64,000 nt of DNA from CAVQWH01 sp963718685 (GCA_963718685.1 OY970356.1:372001-436000); one strand, 5' to 3'; positions 35,175 to 43,932 are shown, counted from the stretch's first letter. A program made the numbers and translations. Notes: generated from the letters alone by a model not told the origin.

Positions 35175-35403
35175 AGAAGTTGTTGAAGTAGAAGCCGGTG
35201 ATGGCGCCGTAACAGTGCAAGTAAACGGTGAGCTTAAGCTTAAGAAAGTTTCTATAGACCCCGAGCAAGTTGATTTAGACGATATCGGCGAACTGGAGCG
35301 TTGGATTGAAATTGCCGTGCGCGACGCTACGCAGCGCGCCCAGGAACTTGCAGCCGAAAAGATGAAGCCGCTCATGGGTAGCTTGGGCAATTTAGGTCTA
35401 TAA
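35116..35403 (+). CDS. YbaB/EbfC nucleoid-associated protein
   Basis: 95 aa. An N-terminal coiled coil (MLDQAKLAMKLKKAQKELSKE), a beta core VTVQVNGELKLKKVSIDPE and a C-terminal helix fit the family. It binds DNA as a dimer and is usually found between dnaX and recR, as here in a looser form. The ribosome site GAGGG at 35101-35105 lies inside the preceding gene. Confidence 0.9.
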   Translation: MLDQAKLAMKLKKAQKELSKEVVEVEAGDGAVTVQVNGELKLKKVSIDPEQVDLDDIGELERWIEIAVRDATQRAQELAAEKMKPLMGSLGNLGL

Positions 35404-35415
35404 GTAAAAGACTAA

Positions 35416-36030
35416 ATGGCAGCTCATTTACCTAAAGCACTACAAGAAGTTATTGAAGAACTGGGCCGGTTGCCTGGCGTTGGTTCTCGCACAGCCGAAC
35501 GCTATGCTTACTTTTTATTGCGTGGCGACCAAAAAAAGGCTAAGCAGCTTGCTGATGCAATTACGACTCTGCACGCCAGTGTAAAATTATGCCCCAAAAC
35601 TTTCACCCTGATAGATAAAAACGAAGATATTTCACCGCTTTACACTGACTTAAGCCGCGACAAAAAACTAGTCGCAGTAGTTGAGGAGCCTTTTGATGTT
35701 ATGGCGCTCGAGCGGACCGGGCAGTTCAAGGGCACTTATCACGTGTTGGGAGGCGCAATTAGCCCGATCGATGGCGTCGGTCCGGAAGAGTTGCACATTC
35801 CAGAGCTAATAGGCCGACTTAAGGAAGATAAAGTAAAGGAAGTTATCCTAGCTACCAACGCTAGCGTAGAAGGGGAGTCAACCGCACTTTTCTTGCAAAA
35901 ACAAATCCAGGAAGCAAAATTAAAACTAAAAATTAGCCGCTTAGCCCGCGGCATTCCAGTTGGCATAGACTTAGAGTACGCCGACCAAATTACTCTAAGC
36001 CACGCGTTAGAAGGCAGACGATTTTTATGA
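35416..36030 (+). CDS. recR: Recombination protein RecR lacking the zinc-finger cysteines
   Basis: 204 aa. HhH motif LGRLPGVGSRTAERYAYFLL (about 14-33) and the Toprim domain (VVEEPFDVMALERTG, then YHVLGGAISPIDGVGPEELHI, and SRLARGIPVG, DLEYAD). Between them RecR normally has a C4 zinc finger. Here the segment is KLCPKTFTLIDKNEDISPLYTD, with a single Cys, so zinc binding looks lost. RecR acts with RecO/RecF to load RecA at gaps. It follows ybaB after 12 nt. Confidence 0.93.
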   Translation: MAAHLPKALQEVIEELGRLPGVGSRTAERYAYFLLRGDQKKAKQLADAITTLHASVKLCPKTFTLIDKNEDISPLYTDLSRDKKLVAVVEEPFDVMALERTGQFKGTYHVLGGAISPIDGVGPEELHIPELIGRLKEDKVKEVILATNASVEGESTALFLQKQIQEAKLKLKISRLARGIPVGIDLEYADQITLSHALEGRRFL

Positions 36031-36049
36031 TATAGGCGAGGGATAAACC

Positions 36050-36664
36050 ATGGCGCAAATTAGCAAAGAACAAAAAATACTTGTAGCGAACGAGCTGTTT
36101 AAAAGCAATCTGCTAAAATTTGGCGAGTTTACACTTAAAAGCGGCATCGTATCGCCATTTTATATTGACCTTCGCCAAGCACAGTCATTCCCAGAAACTT
36201 TTCATGCAATTATAGATATATTTGCTGAAATGATGGAAGATACACCTGCAGAGGTTTTTTTGGCTGGCGTGCCAGAAGCTGCTACTCCTTTCGCTTCAGC
36301 ACTTGGATACGCCTTAAATAGACCACTTCTGCAGCCGCGTAAAATCGTTAAAGACCATGGGGAAAAGAATTCTGTTGAAGGTGTCTTTAAAAAAGGAGAT
36401 AAGGTAATTTTAATCGACGATCTCATTGCCAAAGGCCATTCAAAAATTGAAGTTATTGACCAGGTTGAAAAAGCCGGATTGGTAGTTGAAAAATCTATAA
36501 TACTAGTTGACCGTCAACAAGGTGGCGTGGAACTAATTCGCAATAAAGGTTATGAAATACAGGCGGCGCTTACAATCACAGAATTGATAGACATTCTTTC
36601 AGAGGAAGGGGATCTTAACCAAGATCAGTACAACATAGTAGTAGACTTTAAAAAGAACCACTAA
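36050..36664 (+). CDS. pyrE: Orotate phosphoribosyltransferase
   Basis: 204 aa. FGEFTLKSGIVSPFYIDLRQ (about 24-43), LLQPRKIVKDHGEKNSVEG (about 99-117) and the PRPP loop VILIDDLIAKGHSK (about 122-135). It converts orotate and PRPP to OMP in UMP synthesis. No other pyr gene is in the window, so orotate may come from elsewhere or from a host (inference). Confidence 0.88.
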   Translation: MAQISKEQKILVANELFKSNLLKFGEFTLKSGIVSPFYIDLRQAQSFPETFHAIIDIFAEMMEDTPAEVFLAGVPEAATPFASALGYALNRPLLQPRKIVKDHGEKNSVEGVFKKGDKVILIDDLIAKGHSKIEVIDQVEKAGLVVEKSIILVDRQQGGVELIRNKGYEIQAALTITELIDILSEEGDLNQDQYNIVVDFKKNH

Positions 36665-36716
36665 AACCAACCCGTCAAACACGAAGCCAGCTCCGAAGGT
36701 GTTATAATAGAGCGAA

Positions 36717-37712
36717 ATGAATCAAGATCTAGAGCAGGCTGTTAAAAAAGCCAAACGCATTGTAGTTATTCAAGCCGAAAATCCGGATGGAGATAGCTTG
36801 GGTTCTGCTTTAGCCTTGGAGGAAATTTTAGGCGACCAAAAAAAAGAGGTTATTTTATATTGCCCTGTAAACATTCCTAAATACTTACGTTACACCAATG
36901 GCTGGGACAGAGTTGTTGAAGAGTTTGACCATAAAGCAGACTTAGCGATTATAGTCGACACGGCCAGCAAAACTCTCCTAGACAAAGCTCTGACTCCGGA
37001 TATTATGGCAAGACTGGGTAGTATTCCGGTTTTTGCAATCGACCATCACGAGACAGAGAGCGATTTGCCGTTTGCCCATACCATGATAAGCGACTCTAAA
37101 GCCGTAGCTACAAGCGAGGTGATTTATAATATAGCCCAGAAAGCCAAATGGAAAATCAACCCTCAGGCAGCGGAAGATTTGCTACTCGCCATACTATCTG
37201 ACAGCCTAGGACTAGTAACAGAGGCAATTACTGCTAAAAGTATTCGGGTAGTGGCCGATTTAGTTGAACTAGGCGCTAAGCCTAGCGAGATAGACCGTCG
37301 CCGCCGAGAGTTCATGAGAAAGTCGCCTGAAGTATTAGCCTACAAAGGCGAGCTGCTAAAAAGAGTAGAATATTACTTAGACGGCCAGCTGGCTCTGATA
37401 CACGTACCCTGGGAAGAGATTGAAAAATACAGCGATCAATACAACCCAAGCATGTTGGTAATTGATGAGATGCGCCTGGTAGAAAAAGTGCGTTTAGCAG
37501 TAGCCATCAAAACCTATCCTGACGGCAAGCTTACAGCTAAGCTGCGCGCTAACCCTGATGCGAAAATTGCCGAAACCGTAGCAAGCTTTTTCGGCGGCGG
37601 GGGCCACGTTTATGCAGCCGGATTTAGAGCCTATGAGCCATATGAGAAAATACTAAGCGAGCTGGTTAACGCCGTAGATAAGGCCTTAAAAGAATATGAT
37701 GAAACTCTATAA
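36717..37712 (+). CDS. DHH/DHHA1 family phosphoesterase (NrnA-like)
   Basis: 331 aa. PDGDSLGSALALEE (about 23), DHHETESDLPF (about 111) and the DHHA1 part with RANPDAKIAETVASFFGGGGHVYAAGF (split near 279-305). It probably degrades nanoRNA or pAp, or hydrolyses cyclic dinucleotides. The ATG lies 8 nt after TATAAT (36703-36708), a leaderless start. It overlaps cysS by 14 nt. Confidence 0.88.
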   Translation: MNQDLEQAVKKAKRIVVIQAENPDGDSLGSALALEEILGDQKKEVILYCPVNIPKYLRYTNGWDRVVEEFDHKADLAIIVDTASKTLLDKALTPDIMARLGSIPVFAIDHHETESDLPFAHTMISDSKAVATSEVIYNIAQKAKWKINPQAAEDLLLAILSDSLGLVTEAITAKSIRVVADLVELGAKPSEIDRRRREFMRKSPEVLAYKGELLKRVEYYLDGQLALIHVPWEEIEKYSDQYNPSMLVIDEMRLVEKVRLAVAIKTYPDGKLTAKLRANPDAKIAETVASFFGGGGHVYAAGFRAYEPYEKILSELVNAVDKALKEYDETL

Positions 37713-39099
37713 CACCAGGACAAAAAGTTTAGAAGATTTTAAGCCGCTTAGCGCTCAACAAACTAGTATCTACTCTTGTGGCCCTACGGTTTATAGCCAT
37801 GTTCACATAGGGAACCTGGCGTCTTTCATAGTGGCTGATACTTTGAGCCGTATTTTAAAACTATCCGGCCAAAACGTTAAGCATGTTATGAATATCACGG
37901 ACATAGACGATAAAACCGTAAAAAAATCCCAGGAACAATATCCTGATCTAGAACCAATGCAGGCGCTCAAACAACTGGCCGTTCAATATGAAAAAATTTT
38001 TATGGACGATGTTCGGGCAGTGGGTAACGACATAAAAAGCCTAAAGTTCACCAAAGCCACCAGCTATATTGATAAAATGCAAAGCCTTATTAGGAAGTTG
38101 CACGAAAAAGGTTTTGCATATATAGCGGAGGATGGGGTTTATTTCTCAATAAAAGCTTACCAACAAGCTGGCAAAAAATATGGCCAACTCACCAACATAA
38201 CCACAGACTCCACTTCCCAGGCTCGAATCAATAACGATGAATACGACAAAGAATCGGCTCATGATTTCGCCTTATGGAAAGCTGCTAAAAACAACGAGCC
38301 GTCTTGGGATTTTGAAATAGAAGGCACTAACCTAAGGGGCCGCCCCGGCTGGCATGTAGAATGTTCAGCCATGAGCGCGTCTGAGCTTGGTCAGCCTTTT
38401 GACATTCACACCGGTGGCATAGACCTGAAGTTTCCGCATCACGAAAACGAAATTGCTCAAAGCACCGCAACTGCCAAAGATTCTATTTACGCCAACTTTT
38501 TTGTCCACAACGAACATGTTTTGGTAAACAACAAAAAAATGGCAAAGTCAGAAAATAACTTCTACACTCTTGAAGATGTCATCAAAAAAGGTTTTGATCC
38601 TTTAGCTTTCAGACTTTTGATTTTACAATCCCATTACCGCAAACCAGCTCATTTTAGCTGGGAAAACTTGGAAGCCGCACAAAATCGTTTGCAAACTTTT
38701 AGGCAAGCTGCCGATATGCTATGGCAAACTACTAATACAAATAAAGCTATAGACCACTCTACGGAAAATATTAAAGAAGCTCTGCAAGACGACGCTGCAA
38801 CTCCGCAAGCCTTAACTATAGTAAACCGTGTGTTTGATGAAGTAATTGCAAATAGCATAGACAAAAATGATTCCAGCAACTTTGCAGATTTTCTGAAATT
38901 TACAGACCAAGCCTTTGGCTTAAACTTATCTTCCACACAAGACATAGACTCCCAGCAAAAACAGTTGATAGAGCAAAGAGAAGAAGCCAGAGAAAATAAA
39001 GACTGGGCAAAGTCAGACGAGTTACGCGATAAACTAAAAGAGCAGGGAATTGGTTTGCGCGACACACCAGGCGGTGCCGTTTGGTTTAGAATTTATTAA
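37699..39099 (+). CDS. cysS: Cysteinyl-tRNA synthetase
   Basis: 466 aa. SCGPTVYSHVHIGN carries the zinc Cys and the HIGH-type motif (about 27-40). WHVECSAMS and DLKFPHHENEIAQS give the other zinc ligands, and KKMAKSENNF (about 276) is the KMSKS loop. It ends in the typical LRDTPGGAVW. It overlaps the DHH gene, so the two form an operon. It charges tRNA-Cys. Confidence 0.96.
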   Translation: MKLYNTRTKSLEDFKPLSAQQTSIYSCGPTVYSHVHIGNLASFIVADTLSRILKLSGQNVKHVMNITDIDDKTVKKSQEQYPDLEPMQALKQLAVQYEKIFMDDVRAVGNDIKSLKFTKATSYIDKMQSLIRKLHEKGFAYIAEDGVYFSIKAYQQAGKKYGQLTNITTDSTSQARINNDEYDKESAHDFALWKAAKNNEPSWDFEIEGTNLRGRPGWHVECSAMSASELGQPFDIHTGGIDLKFPHHENEIAQSTATAKDSIYANFFVHNEHVLVNNKKMAKSENNFYTLEDVIKKGFDPLAFRLLILQSHYRKPAHFSWENLEAAQNRLQTFRQAADMLWQTTNTNKAIDHSTENIKEALQDDAATPQALTIVNRVFDEVIANSIDKNDSSNFADFLKFTDQAFGLNLSSTQDIDSQQKQLIEQREEARENKDWAKSDELRDKLKEQGIGLRDTPGGAVWFRIY

Positions 39100-39104
39100 G
39101 AATC

Positions 39105-40229
39105 TTATTTAACGCTAGCTTTTGCTTCTTTTTTGTCAGTGGATTTAGAATGAAGACGCGCCTTTTTGCTACGCTCCAGGTAGTCAACCAAGAGAACCTT
39201 TAGACAACCGACAATCGGAATAGCTATAAGACCGCCAATGATTCCAAACATCCATATGCCAATAGTCAAAGCTACCAAAACCGCCAAGGCAGAAACTTCG
39301 ACTGTTTTGGACTGAACGGTCGGTGCAATAAAGTTATTTTCAATTTGCTGATAAATAAAGAAGTAAACCACGAATATGCCTGCCGCCCACAGATCATTAA
39401 TGCCAAGCAAAATAGCTGCGATGATTGCACCGATAGTTGCACCGAACATCGGTATCATCCCTGTAAGAAAGATGATTGCGGCAATCGGCAAAGCTAAATT
39501 AGCAGGCAGCTGGAAAATTGTACTTAAGATCAGTATGGCCACCAGACTCGTTAACGCTGCAATTGCAGCTACTAGCACCTGGCCGTTGACGTAACCGGTT
39601 ACAACTTTATACATCTTATGAGTTAATATCTTATGCCTGTCGAGCTTATCTTGATCCCGATATACATTCCAGAGCCTTTTCCGCCAGACTGGGCCTTCTA
39701 CCAACATCAAGAATGCCATTACTAAAACAATTAAAGTCGATACCACCACGGATATAACTGCGCTAAAGCTAGATATCAAGGCAGTACTAAAGTGAGCCAC
39801 ATAACCTTGCACGCTCTGCTGGAAATCGTTAATCGCCTGGTTGTATTGGTCTTGTAAGCCATAGTGTTCAACAAAATGATTAACCACACTGGCTTGCTGA
39901 GTTATGCTGTCAACTTTCTGGGGCAGCGTTTGAGCAAATTTAACAGACTGGTCAATAATCGGCGGCACCACAAGAAGGGCAAAGCCAATGAGAAAAACTA
40001 CAACTACTACATAAGCTAGCGCAGTGGCGCCCATGCGGCTTCTTCCAGGTAAGTGTCTGGCCAGTTTGCTAACCGGCGGATTTAAAGCCAAAGCCAAGAA
40101 GGCTGCAATGCCAATTAAAATTAACGCGCCGCGCGCAGAATAAATCGCCATAAGAGCGATCACGAAACTAATAACTACCAGCCAGAAACGCACAAAGGTA
40201 CGCGTGTCGATATTTATCCTAACTTTCAT
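39105..40229 (-). CDS. AI-2E family membrane transporter (PerM/YdiK-like)
   Basis: 374 aa. Eight or so hydrophobic helices, including an N-terminal pair and a cluster at about 210-345. IFLTGMIPMFGATIGAIIAAILLGI and NNFIAPTVQSKTVEVSALAVLV are family hallmarks. Members export small molecules or act in Na+/H+ antiport; the substrate here is unknown. Lys-rich C-terminus. Convergent with cysS, 6 nt apart. Confidence 0.88.
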   Translation of the reverse strand: MKVRINIDTRTFVRFWLVVISFVIALMAIYSARGALILIGIAAFLALALNPPVSKLARHLPGRSRMGATALAYVVVVVFLIGFALLVVPPIIDQSVKFAQTLPQKVDSITQQASVVNHFVEHYGLQDQYNQAINDFQQSVQGYVAHFSTALISSFSAVISVVVSTLIVLVMAFLMLVEGPVWRKRLWNVYRDQDKLDRHKILTHKMYKVVTGYVNGQVLVAAIAALTSLVAILILSTIFQLPANLALPIAAIIFLTGMIPMFGATIGAIIAAILLGINDLWAAGIFVVYFFIYQQIENNFIAPTVQSKTVEVSALAVLVALTIGIWMFGIIGGLIAIPIVGCLKVLLVDYLERSKKARLHSKSTDKKEAKASVK

Positions 40230-40312
40230 ACTGATAGACTAACTCCTTAACTTATCTAGCATTATACGCATAGATGCCCGCTGGCGCAATTAACGTAAAG
40301 CGTAGAGATGTT

Positions 40313-40444
40313 TTATTCAGTCAGTAAAAGCATCGTTAGCAACACTAGGCTAACTACCGCTGCAGTAGCCACTACTAAAGTTACTTTGCCAGGTTCATAT
40401 TTTTCAGCGTTGGATGCTCTTTTTGTAGTTTTCTTTTTGCTCAT
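40313..40444 (-). CDS. Small single-pass membrane protein (43 aa)
   Basis: The frame runs from ATG 40444 to TAA 40313. A basic N-terminus (MSKKKTTKRASNAEKYEPG) is followed by one hydrophobic helix (VTLVVATAAVVSLVLLTMLLL). A minus-strand TATACT (40451-40456) lies exactly 6 nt upstream, the leaderless pattern, which supports it as a real gene. Family not recognised. Confidence 0.65.
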   Translation of the reverse strand: MSKKKTTKRASNAEKYEPGKVTLVVATAAVVSLVLLTMLLLTE

Positions 40445-40467
40445 GCTTTAAGTATAGCCTAAGCGTG

Positions 40468-41061
40468 CTAACTTGTGTAGTTGATTGCAACATCCGGCCA
40501 GCTGACTACATTCCACCAACTTTTAATATAGTCTGGGCGCTTGTTTTTGTAATCCAGATAATAGGCATGCTCCCACACGTCAAGCCCCAATAGTGGAGCC
40601 ATGCTGGTATTTGAAATCGGATTATCTTGATTGGGAGTTGTAGTAATGGAAAGGTCTGGCATCAGCCAGGCCCAGCCGGATCCAAAAACTCCAGCTGCTG
40701 CTTCGGAGAATTTATTTTGAAAATCTTCAAAGCTACCATAGCGCTTGACCAAATCTTCTCCCAGTTTTTCGTAAGGCTGGCCGCCGCCGTCTGGAGACAT
40801 CCACTTCCAAAATAGGCCATGGTTATAATAACCGCCGCCATTATTACGGACAGCAGTTCGTACACTGTCGGGCAGCTTGTCTAGATGAGTCAAAATGTCT
40901 TCAATTGATTTGTTCTGCCATTCCGGAGCACTAGCTAAAGCAGCGTTTAGCTTATCTGTGTACGCTTGGTGGTGCTTACTATGATGTAGCTCCATAATTT
41001 CCGCGCTAATATGCGGCGCAAGCGCGTCGTAAGCGTAACTTAGTTCTGGCAGTTTAAACAT
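40468..41061 (-). CDS. Superoxide dismutase (Fe/Mn type)
   Basis: 197 aa. FKLPELSYAYDALAPHISAEIMELHHSKHHQAYTDKLN (start; His ligands), GGYYNHGLFWKWMSPDG, then LGLDVWEHAYYLDYKNKRPDYI, which gives the Asp and His metal ligands. Fe or Mn cannot be decided. GAGGAGGG ribosome site. Promoter TTGCTA/TATAAT (minus, 41118-41113 and 41094-41089, 18-bp spacing). It protects against superoxide. Confidence 0.95.
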   Translation of the reverse strand: MFKLPELSYAYDALAPHISAEIMELHHSKHHQAYTDKLNAALASAPEWQNKSIEDILTHLDKLPDSVRTAVRNNGGGYYNHGLFWKWMSPDGGGQPYEKLGEDLVKRYGSFEDFQNKFSEAAAGVFGSGWAWLMPDLSITTTPNQDNPISNTSMAPLLGLDVWEHAYYLDYKNKRPDYIKSWWNVVSWPDVAINYTS

Positions 41062-41130
41062 TAACCCTCCTCGTTTATGGTTAATGATATTATAACTCTC
41101 TTAGAAAAGACTTAGCAATAAAAACACTAT

Positions 41131-41194
41131 AAAGAGACTAAAAAGCGAAGTGCAGTTGTGGTAACATCTTTTACCACAACGAAACGGTCTCTTT
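41131..41194. other. Two-tier inverted repeat upstream of sod
   Basis: AAAGAGAC (41131-41138) pairs with GTCTCTTT (41187-41194) and encloses GTTGTGGTAA/TTACCACAAC (about 41155-41180). It lies 70-130 bp upstream of the sod start and just beyond the stop of the large membrane protein on the same strand. A processing or terminator structure is the likeliest role, but there is no long T run. Confidence 0.5.
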
Positions 41195-41222
41195 AGGGTG
41201 TTTTATGGTTTTAAAACTTGTA

Positions 41223-42791
41223 TTAGATTTGGTCTTTTTTCTCGTTTAAGAAACGGCCCCACTGGCGGGTAAGCCGCAAGAAGGTCTTGAGCGGTAGCTC
41301 AATAGCCATGTCTAAAATAAGCGTAATAAAGTTAATCCGCGCGTATTTATCAGACAGCCAGCGGCCAACTAAAATAAATGGCGTATAGAAGAAATCTCTT
41401 AAAAGGGAAAGCGCGCCCTGGCTGGCTGTTACAATTTCTATTTCCCTAATTATACGCGACAATCGGAAGCCCAAGAAGCTGGCAGTCGAGATGAACACGA
41501 AGAAAACAATCATATGCAGCCACTCAAATTGAGCTAAAAGCAGCAGGCTTACGACCACGCCGAATGAAATAATGAACATTGCGCCATACATCAAACTAAG
41601 AATAGGTGAGCTGCCACGGCTTGCCCTGGCGTAAGCATAACTAAACTTTTTGTCACTATCGTACATGAGCGACTCGATATATTCGCGTAAAGCTACAGAA
41701 TTGGCTCTACCCGGCAAGGTCAAGCTAAGCCTTAGCGATGCCATATAAAGCGGCGGCACCAGCAAGTTAATTATTAACGGCAAAGCTAGTATGCTGCCGG
41801 TAATATATAAATCATAAGGAATCTCAATCGCCAAACCAATAATAAACTTGGTGATAAAAAGGAATACAACACTTTTGAGCACGCCGCGGTTAACTTTTTG
41901 GCGAATGTCGCTGTATTCAGTTTGTATTTGAGCTTCTACCACGCTCAAAAACTTGGCTTTACTAGAAAGCGTGTCGGCAAGATTAGGGTAATTATCAATC
42001 AGCCGGCGAACGATTCTAAGCGGTGCACCGTGTTTATTGATAATCTGCACCAGCTTTTCTGTGGTAGAAGAAGTAAATATTTCGTCAATCTTTTTATTAA
42101 ACTGCACATAAGCTGTCATATCTTTCGACGTTTGTTTATAAAGCTTCAAAAGCGCCTGGCGCACCATGGCGATATCAGATTTAAGCAAAGCCCTATGAAC
42201 CGCCACATAAAGCGAAACTTCATAGTCGCGAACCGACTCGCTAAAGAAATTTTCTTTTGGCAAAGTTTTCAAATAGTGGTTGTAGGCAAAGCTGGATATA
42301 ATTTCCGAGTTAGGGTTTTTACTAAGTAAATCCTCAGTCTGAATTGAAAGCGTATCAAGCGCCCAATTAGCCGCTTTCTCGCGTCCTACGCGGTGCTGCT
42401 TAACCCGCCAATAAACTCCATAGCCGCCAGTAATAATTTCATCAACCTTAGCCACAACTTTTTTATCTACCGTGTTATTTACCAAATAACCGGCTTGGGT
42501 CAGCTCAATAATAAGCTCCTCGCCAAGCGCCCGAGTAGGGCGTTTTTCCAGGAATGACAAATTACGTCGATAAAAGCGGCGAATTGCCCGTTGCAAGAGC
42601 AAATGCTCCTCAGCATACTCGGCAGCATTTCTAAGCTGCTCATAAGCTGCTGAAATCATATACCCACCACTAGCTACATAAATCTTAGAGCTAGCCGCGC
42701 TTACATGAGCTTCAGACTGAAGCTTAGCGTTTGCCCCGTTAAGTTGGTCACGTAACCACGCGCCATCTTTTGATAGCGAAGAACTGTTCAT
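41223..42791 (-). CDS. Large conserved membrane protein of unknown function
   Basis: 522 aa from ATG 42791; the upstream in-frame TTG at 42812 overlaps the -10. A long soluble helical N-terminus (about 1-300) is followed by 4-6 hydrophobic helices (about 305-345, 405-445 and 475-500). No enzyme motif or known domain is visible. TATAAT (minus, 42801-42806) is 9 nt from the ATG. It may be a CPR-specific envelope protein (inference only). Confidence 0.65.
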   Translation of the reverse strand: MNSSSLSKDGAWLRDQLNGANAKLQSEAHVSAASSKIYVASGGYMISAAYEQLRNAAEYAEEHLLLQRAIRRFYRRNLSFLEKRPTRALGEELIIELTQAGYLVNNTVDKKVVAKVDEIITGGYGVYWRVKQHRVGREKAANWALDTLSIQTEDLLSKNPNSEIISSFAYNHYLKTLPKENFFSESVRDYEVSLYVAVHRALLKSDIAMVRQALLKLYKQTSKDMTAYVQFNKKIDEIFTSSTTEKLVQIINKHGAPLRIVRRLIDNYPNLADTLSSKAKFLSVVEAQIQTEYSDIRQKVNRGVLKSVVFLFITKFIIGLAIEIPYDLYITGSILALPLIINLLVPPLYMASLRLSLTLPGRANSVALREYIESLMYDSDKKFSYAYARASRGSSPILSLMYGAMFIISFGVVVSLLLLAQFEWLHMIVFFVFISTASFLGFRLSRIIREIEIVTASQGALSLLRDFFYTPFILVGRWLSDKYARINFITLILDMAIELPLKTFLRLTRQWGRFLNEKKDQI

Positions 42792-42860
42792 ACTTTGTCC
42801 ATTATAATACAACTAATCAATATAATTTAGCATTATTTTAAGTTTTTGTCAATCTGTTAA

Positions 42861-42873
42861 GGCATTTTAAAGC
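42861..42873. repeat. 13-bp direct repeat, copy 1
   Basis: GGCATTTTAAAGC, identical to 43829-43841. The two copies bracket the 42935-43744 gene. A third, 12-bp match (GCATTTTAAAGC) is at 52504-52515 beside the paralogous gene. Confidence 0.7.
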
Positions 42874-42911
42874 CCCGGACGCTCAAGGCATTTAGCCAAG
42901 AGCGCCCGGGG
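42872..42911 (-). terminator. Strong terminator of the GC-rich gene
   Basis: CCCCGGACGCTC / GAGCGCCCGGGG with an AAGGCA...GCCAA loop. On the minus strand it is followed by CTTTAAAA. Nearly the same structure occurs at 52514-52554 after the paralogue. Confidence 0.75.
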
Positions 42912-42934
42912 TGGTTGTGGGCTAAAAGCCCGAG

Positions 42935-43744
42935 CTACGACTCCCTGAGCACCGGCGCCGCCCACCCCTGAACGCGAACGCCGACCCAACCGGCGTCCAG
43001 CTTGGCCCCGCGGCGGAACGGATCCCAGCCCAGGTACAGAGCGTAAGGCTCCGACCTGCCGGGAACGATCACATCAGTGCCCGCCATGTCCGACCAGGGG
43101 AGGTTGTCTCCGTCCTGCTCTCGGAAGAGCTCGGTGTGGAGGCCGTAAGCGGACATCACCTCGCTGTGAGCGAGAATCTCGTCCGACTGTTTGGCCTGCT
43201 CGCGAACCTCCTCGAGCGTGCGACCCTCTTCGGGCTCCCAATGGGAGACGAGGTTGATGCGCACCTGAGTGATGGTACGAGCGGGGTAGGTCGCCACGTT
43301 GCTGGGCAGCAGTTTGAGATGCTCGCTGTCCAGTTTGAGCGGCTCCCAGCGCCAGTGTTTGGGCTGCTCGCCCTGAAACACCTTCCACCACATCTCGATC
43401 GTCTCCTCAAGGGAGCCGAACTCGACGTGGAGCACCAGCAGGTCGGTGACCGACTGCTGATGGTTGCAGACCCCCTTGGGCCGGTACGCTTTCAGCTCCT
43501 CATCGCTGAAGTAACCGCCCCAGTATTGCTGGTTGTAGCGGCAGATCAATTCGAACTGTTGCTTTACAGAAAGGAGCTTACCCGTATAACGAACATGAAG
43601 CTCCTTAAGCGGTACCACCATGTAGTTTGCCAGATGAGGCTGGCTGAGTACTGCTTTTACCTCCTCTGAAGTAAGGCCAGACTCGGCTAGTAGCCGCGTG
43701 AACTGATTCCACTCTCCCACAGATACATCATAAAGGCGTGCCAT
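42935..43744 (-). CDS. GC-rich gene of unknown function, member of a two-copy paralogous family (copy A)
   Basis: 269 aa from ATG 43744, with AGGAGG 8-10 nt upstream. The C-terminal two thirds align with the protein at 52565-53218: SVTDLLVLHVEFG / SVDDLEILHADCG; HWEPEEGRTLEEVREQAKQSDEILAHSEVMSAYGLHTELF (about 168-207) matches HWKAGKARSVKTVRKQVASG, then LAHGEVLSAFSLHRELF. Both end near AAPVL. Not recognised as any named family; no membrane segment or catalytic motif. Its GC content is well above its neighbours, and its leader is long and structured. Signs of recent transfer are plausible. Confidence 0.7.
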   Translation of the reverse strand: MARLYDVSVGEWNQFTRLLAESGLTSEEVKAVLSQPHLANYMVVPLKELHVRYTGKLLSVKQQFELICRYNQQYWGGYFSDEELKAYRPKGVCNHQQSVTDLLVLHVEFGSLEETIEMWWKVFQGEQPKHWRWEPLKLDSEHLKLLPSNVATYPARTITQVRINLVSHWEPEEGRTLEEVREQAKQSDEILAHSEVMSAYGLHTELFREQDGDNLPWSDMAGTDVIVPGRSEPYALYLGWDPFRRGAKLDAGWVGVRVQGWAAPVLRES

Positions 43745-43894
43745 AATGGCTTACCTCCTGGTTGTGCCGCAGGCGTGTCTCTTTAACTCCGTCCATCCGG
43801 GACAGAAGAGACTTACCTTATTGAGAACGGCATTTTAAAGCTAAATCTTAGCTCCAAAACGCCGCCCTCAATTAGTCGTAGCTAATTGTTAAGG
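43745..43894 (-). promoter_or_regulatory. 150-nt structured leader of copy A
   Basis: Between the predicted start near 43897 and the gene lie AATTAG/CTAATT (43870-43887), AGCTAAGATTTAGCT followed by TTAAAA (about 43837-43854, terminator-like, containing the 13-bp repeat) and a stem of GTCTCTT/AAGAGAC type (about 43778-43813). The order suggests RNA-level control; no known riboswitch is recognised. Confidence 0.45.
43829..43841. repeat. 13-bp direct repeat, copy 2
   Basis: GGCATTTTAAAGC, identical to 42861-42873, 968 bp apart. It lies in the leader of copy A just after a small hairpin. Confidence 0.7.
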
Positions 43895-43932
43895 TACAGT
43901 ATATTTATACTGTATAATTCATTTTATGTCAA
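43895..43932 (-). promoter_or_regulatory. Promoter with perfect 20-bp palindromic operator
   Basis: Minus strand TTGACA (43932-43927), 17 bp, TATAAA (43909-43904). The -10 sits inside TACAGTATATTTATACTGTA (43895-43914), a perfect palindrome typical of a dimeric repressor site. It lies between copy A and the divergent small-protein genes, so one regulator could control both. Confidence 0.7.

Noticed and set aside
43780..43800. GATGGACGGAGTTAA shared with the coding part of copy B (about 52731-52750)
   Set aside because: 15-nt match in a GC-rich context; the surrounding sequence does not extend the homology, so a gene fragment is not supported.
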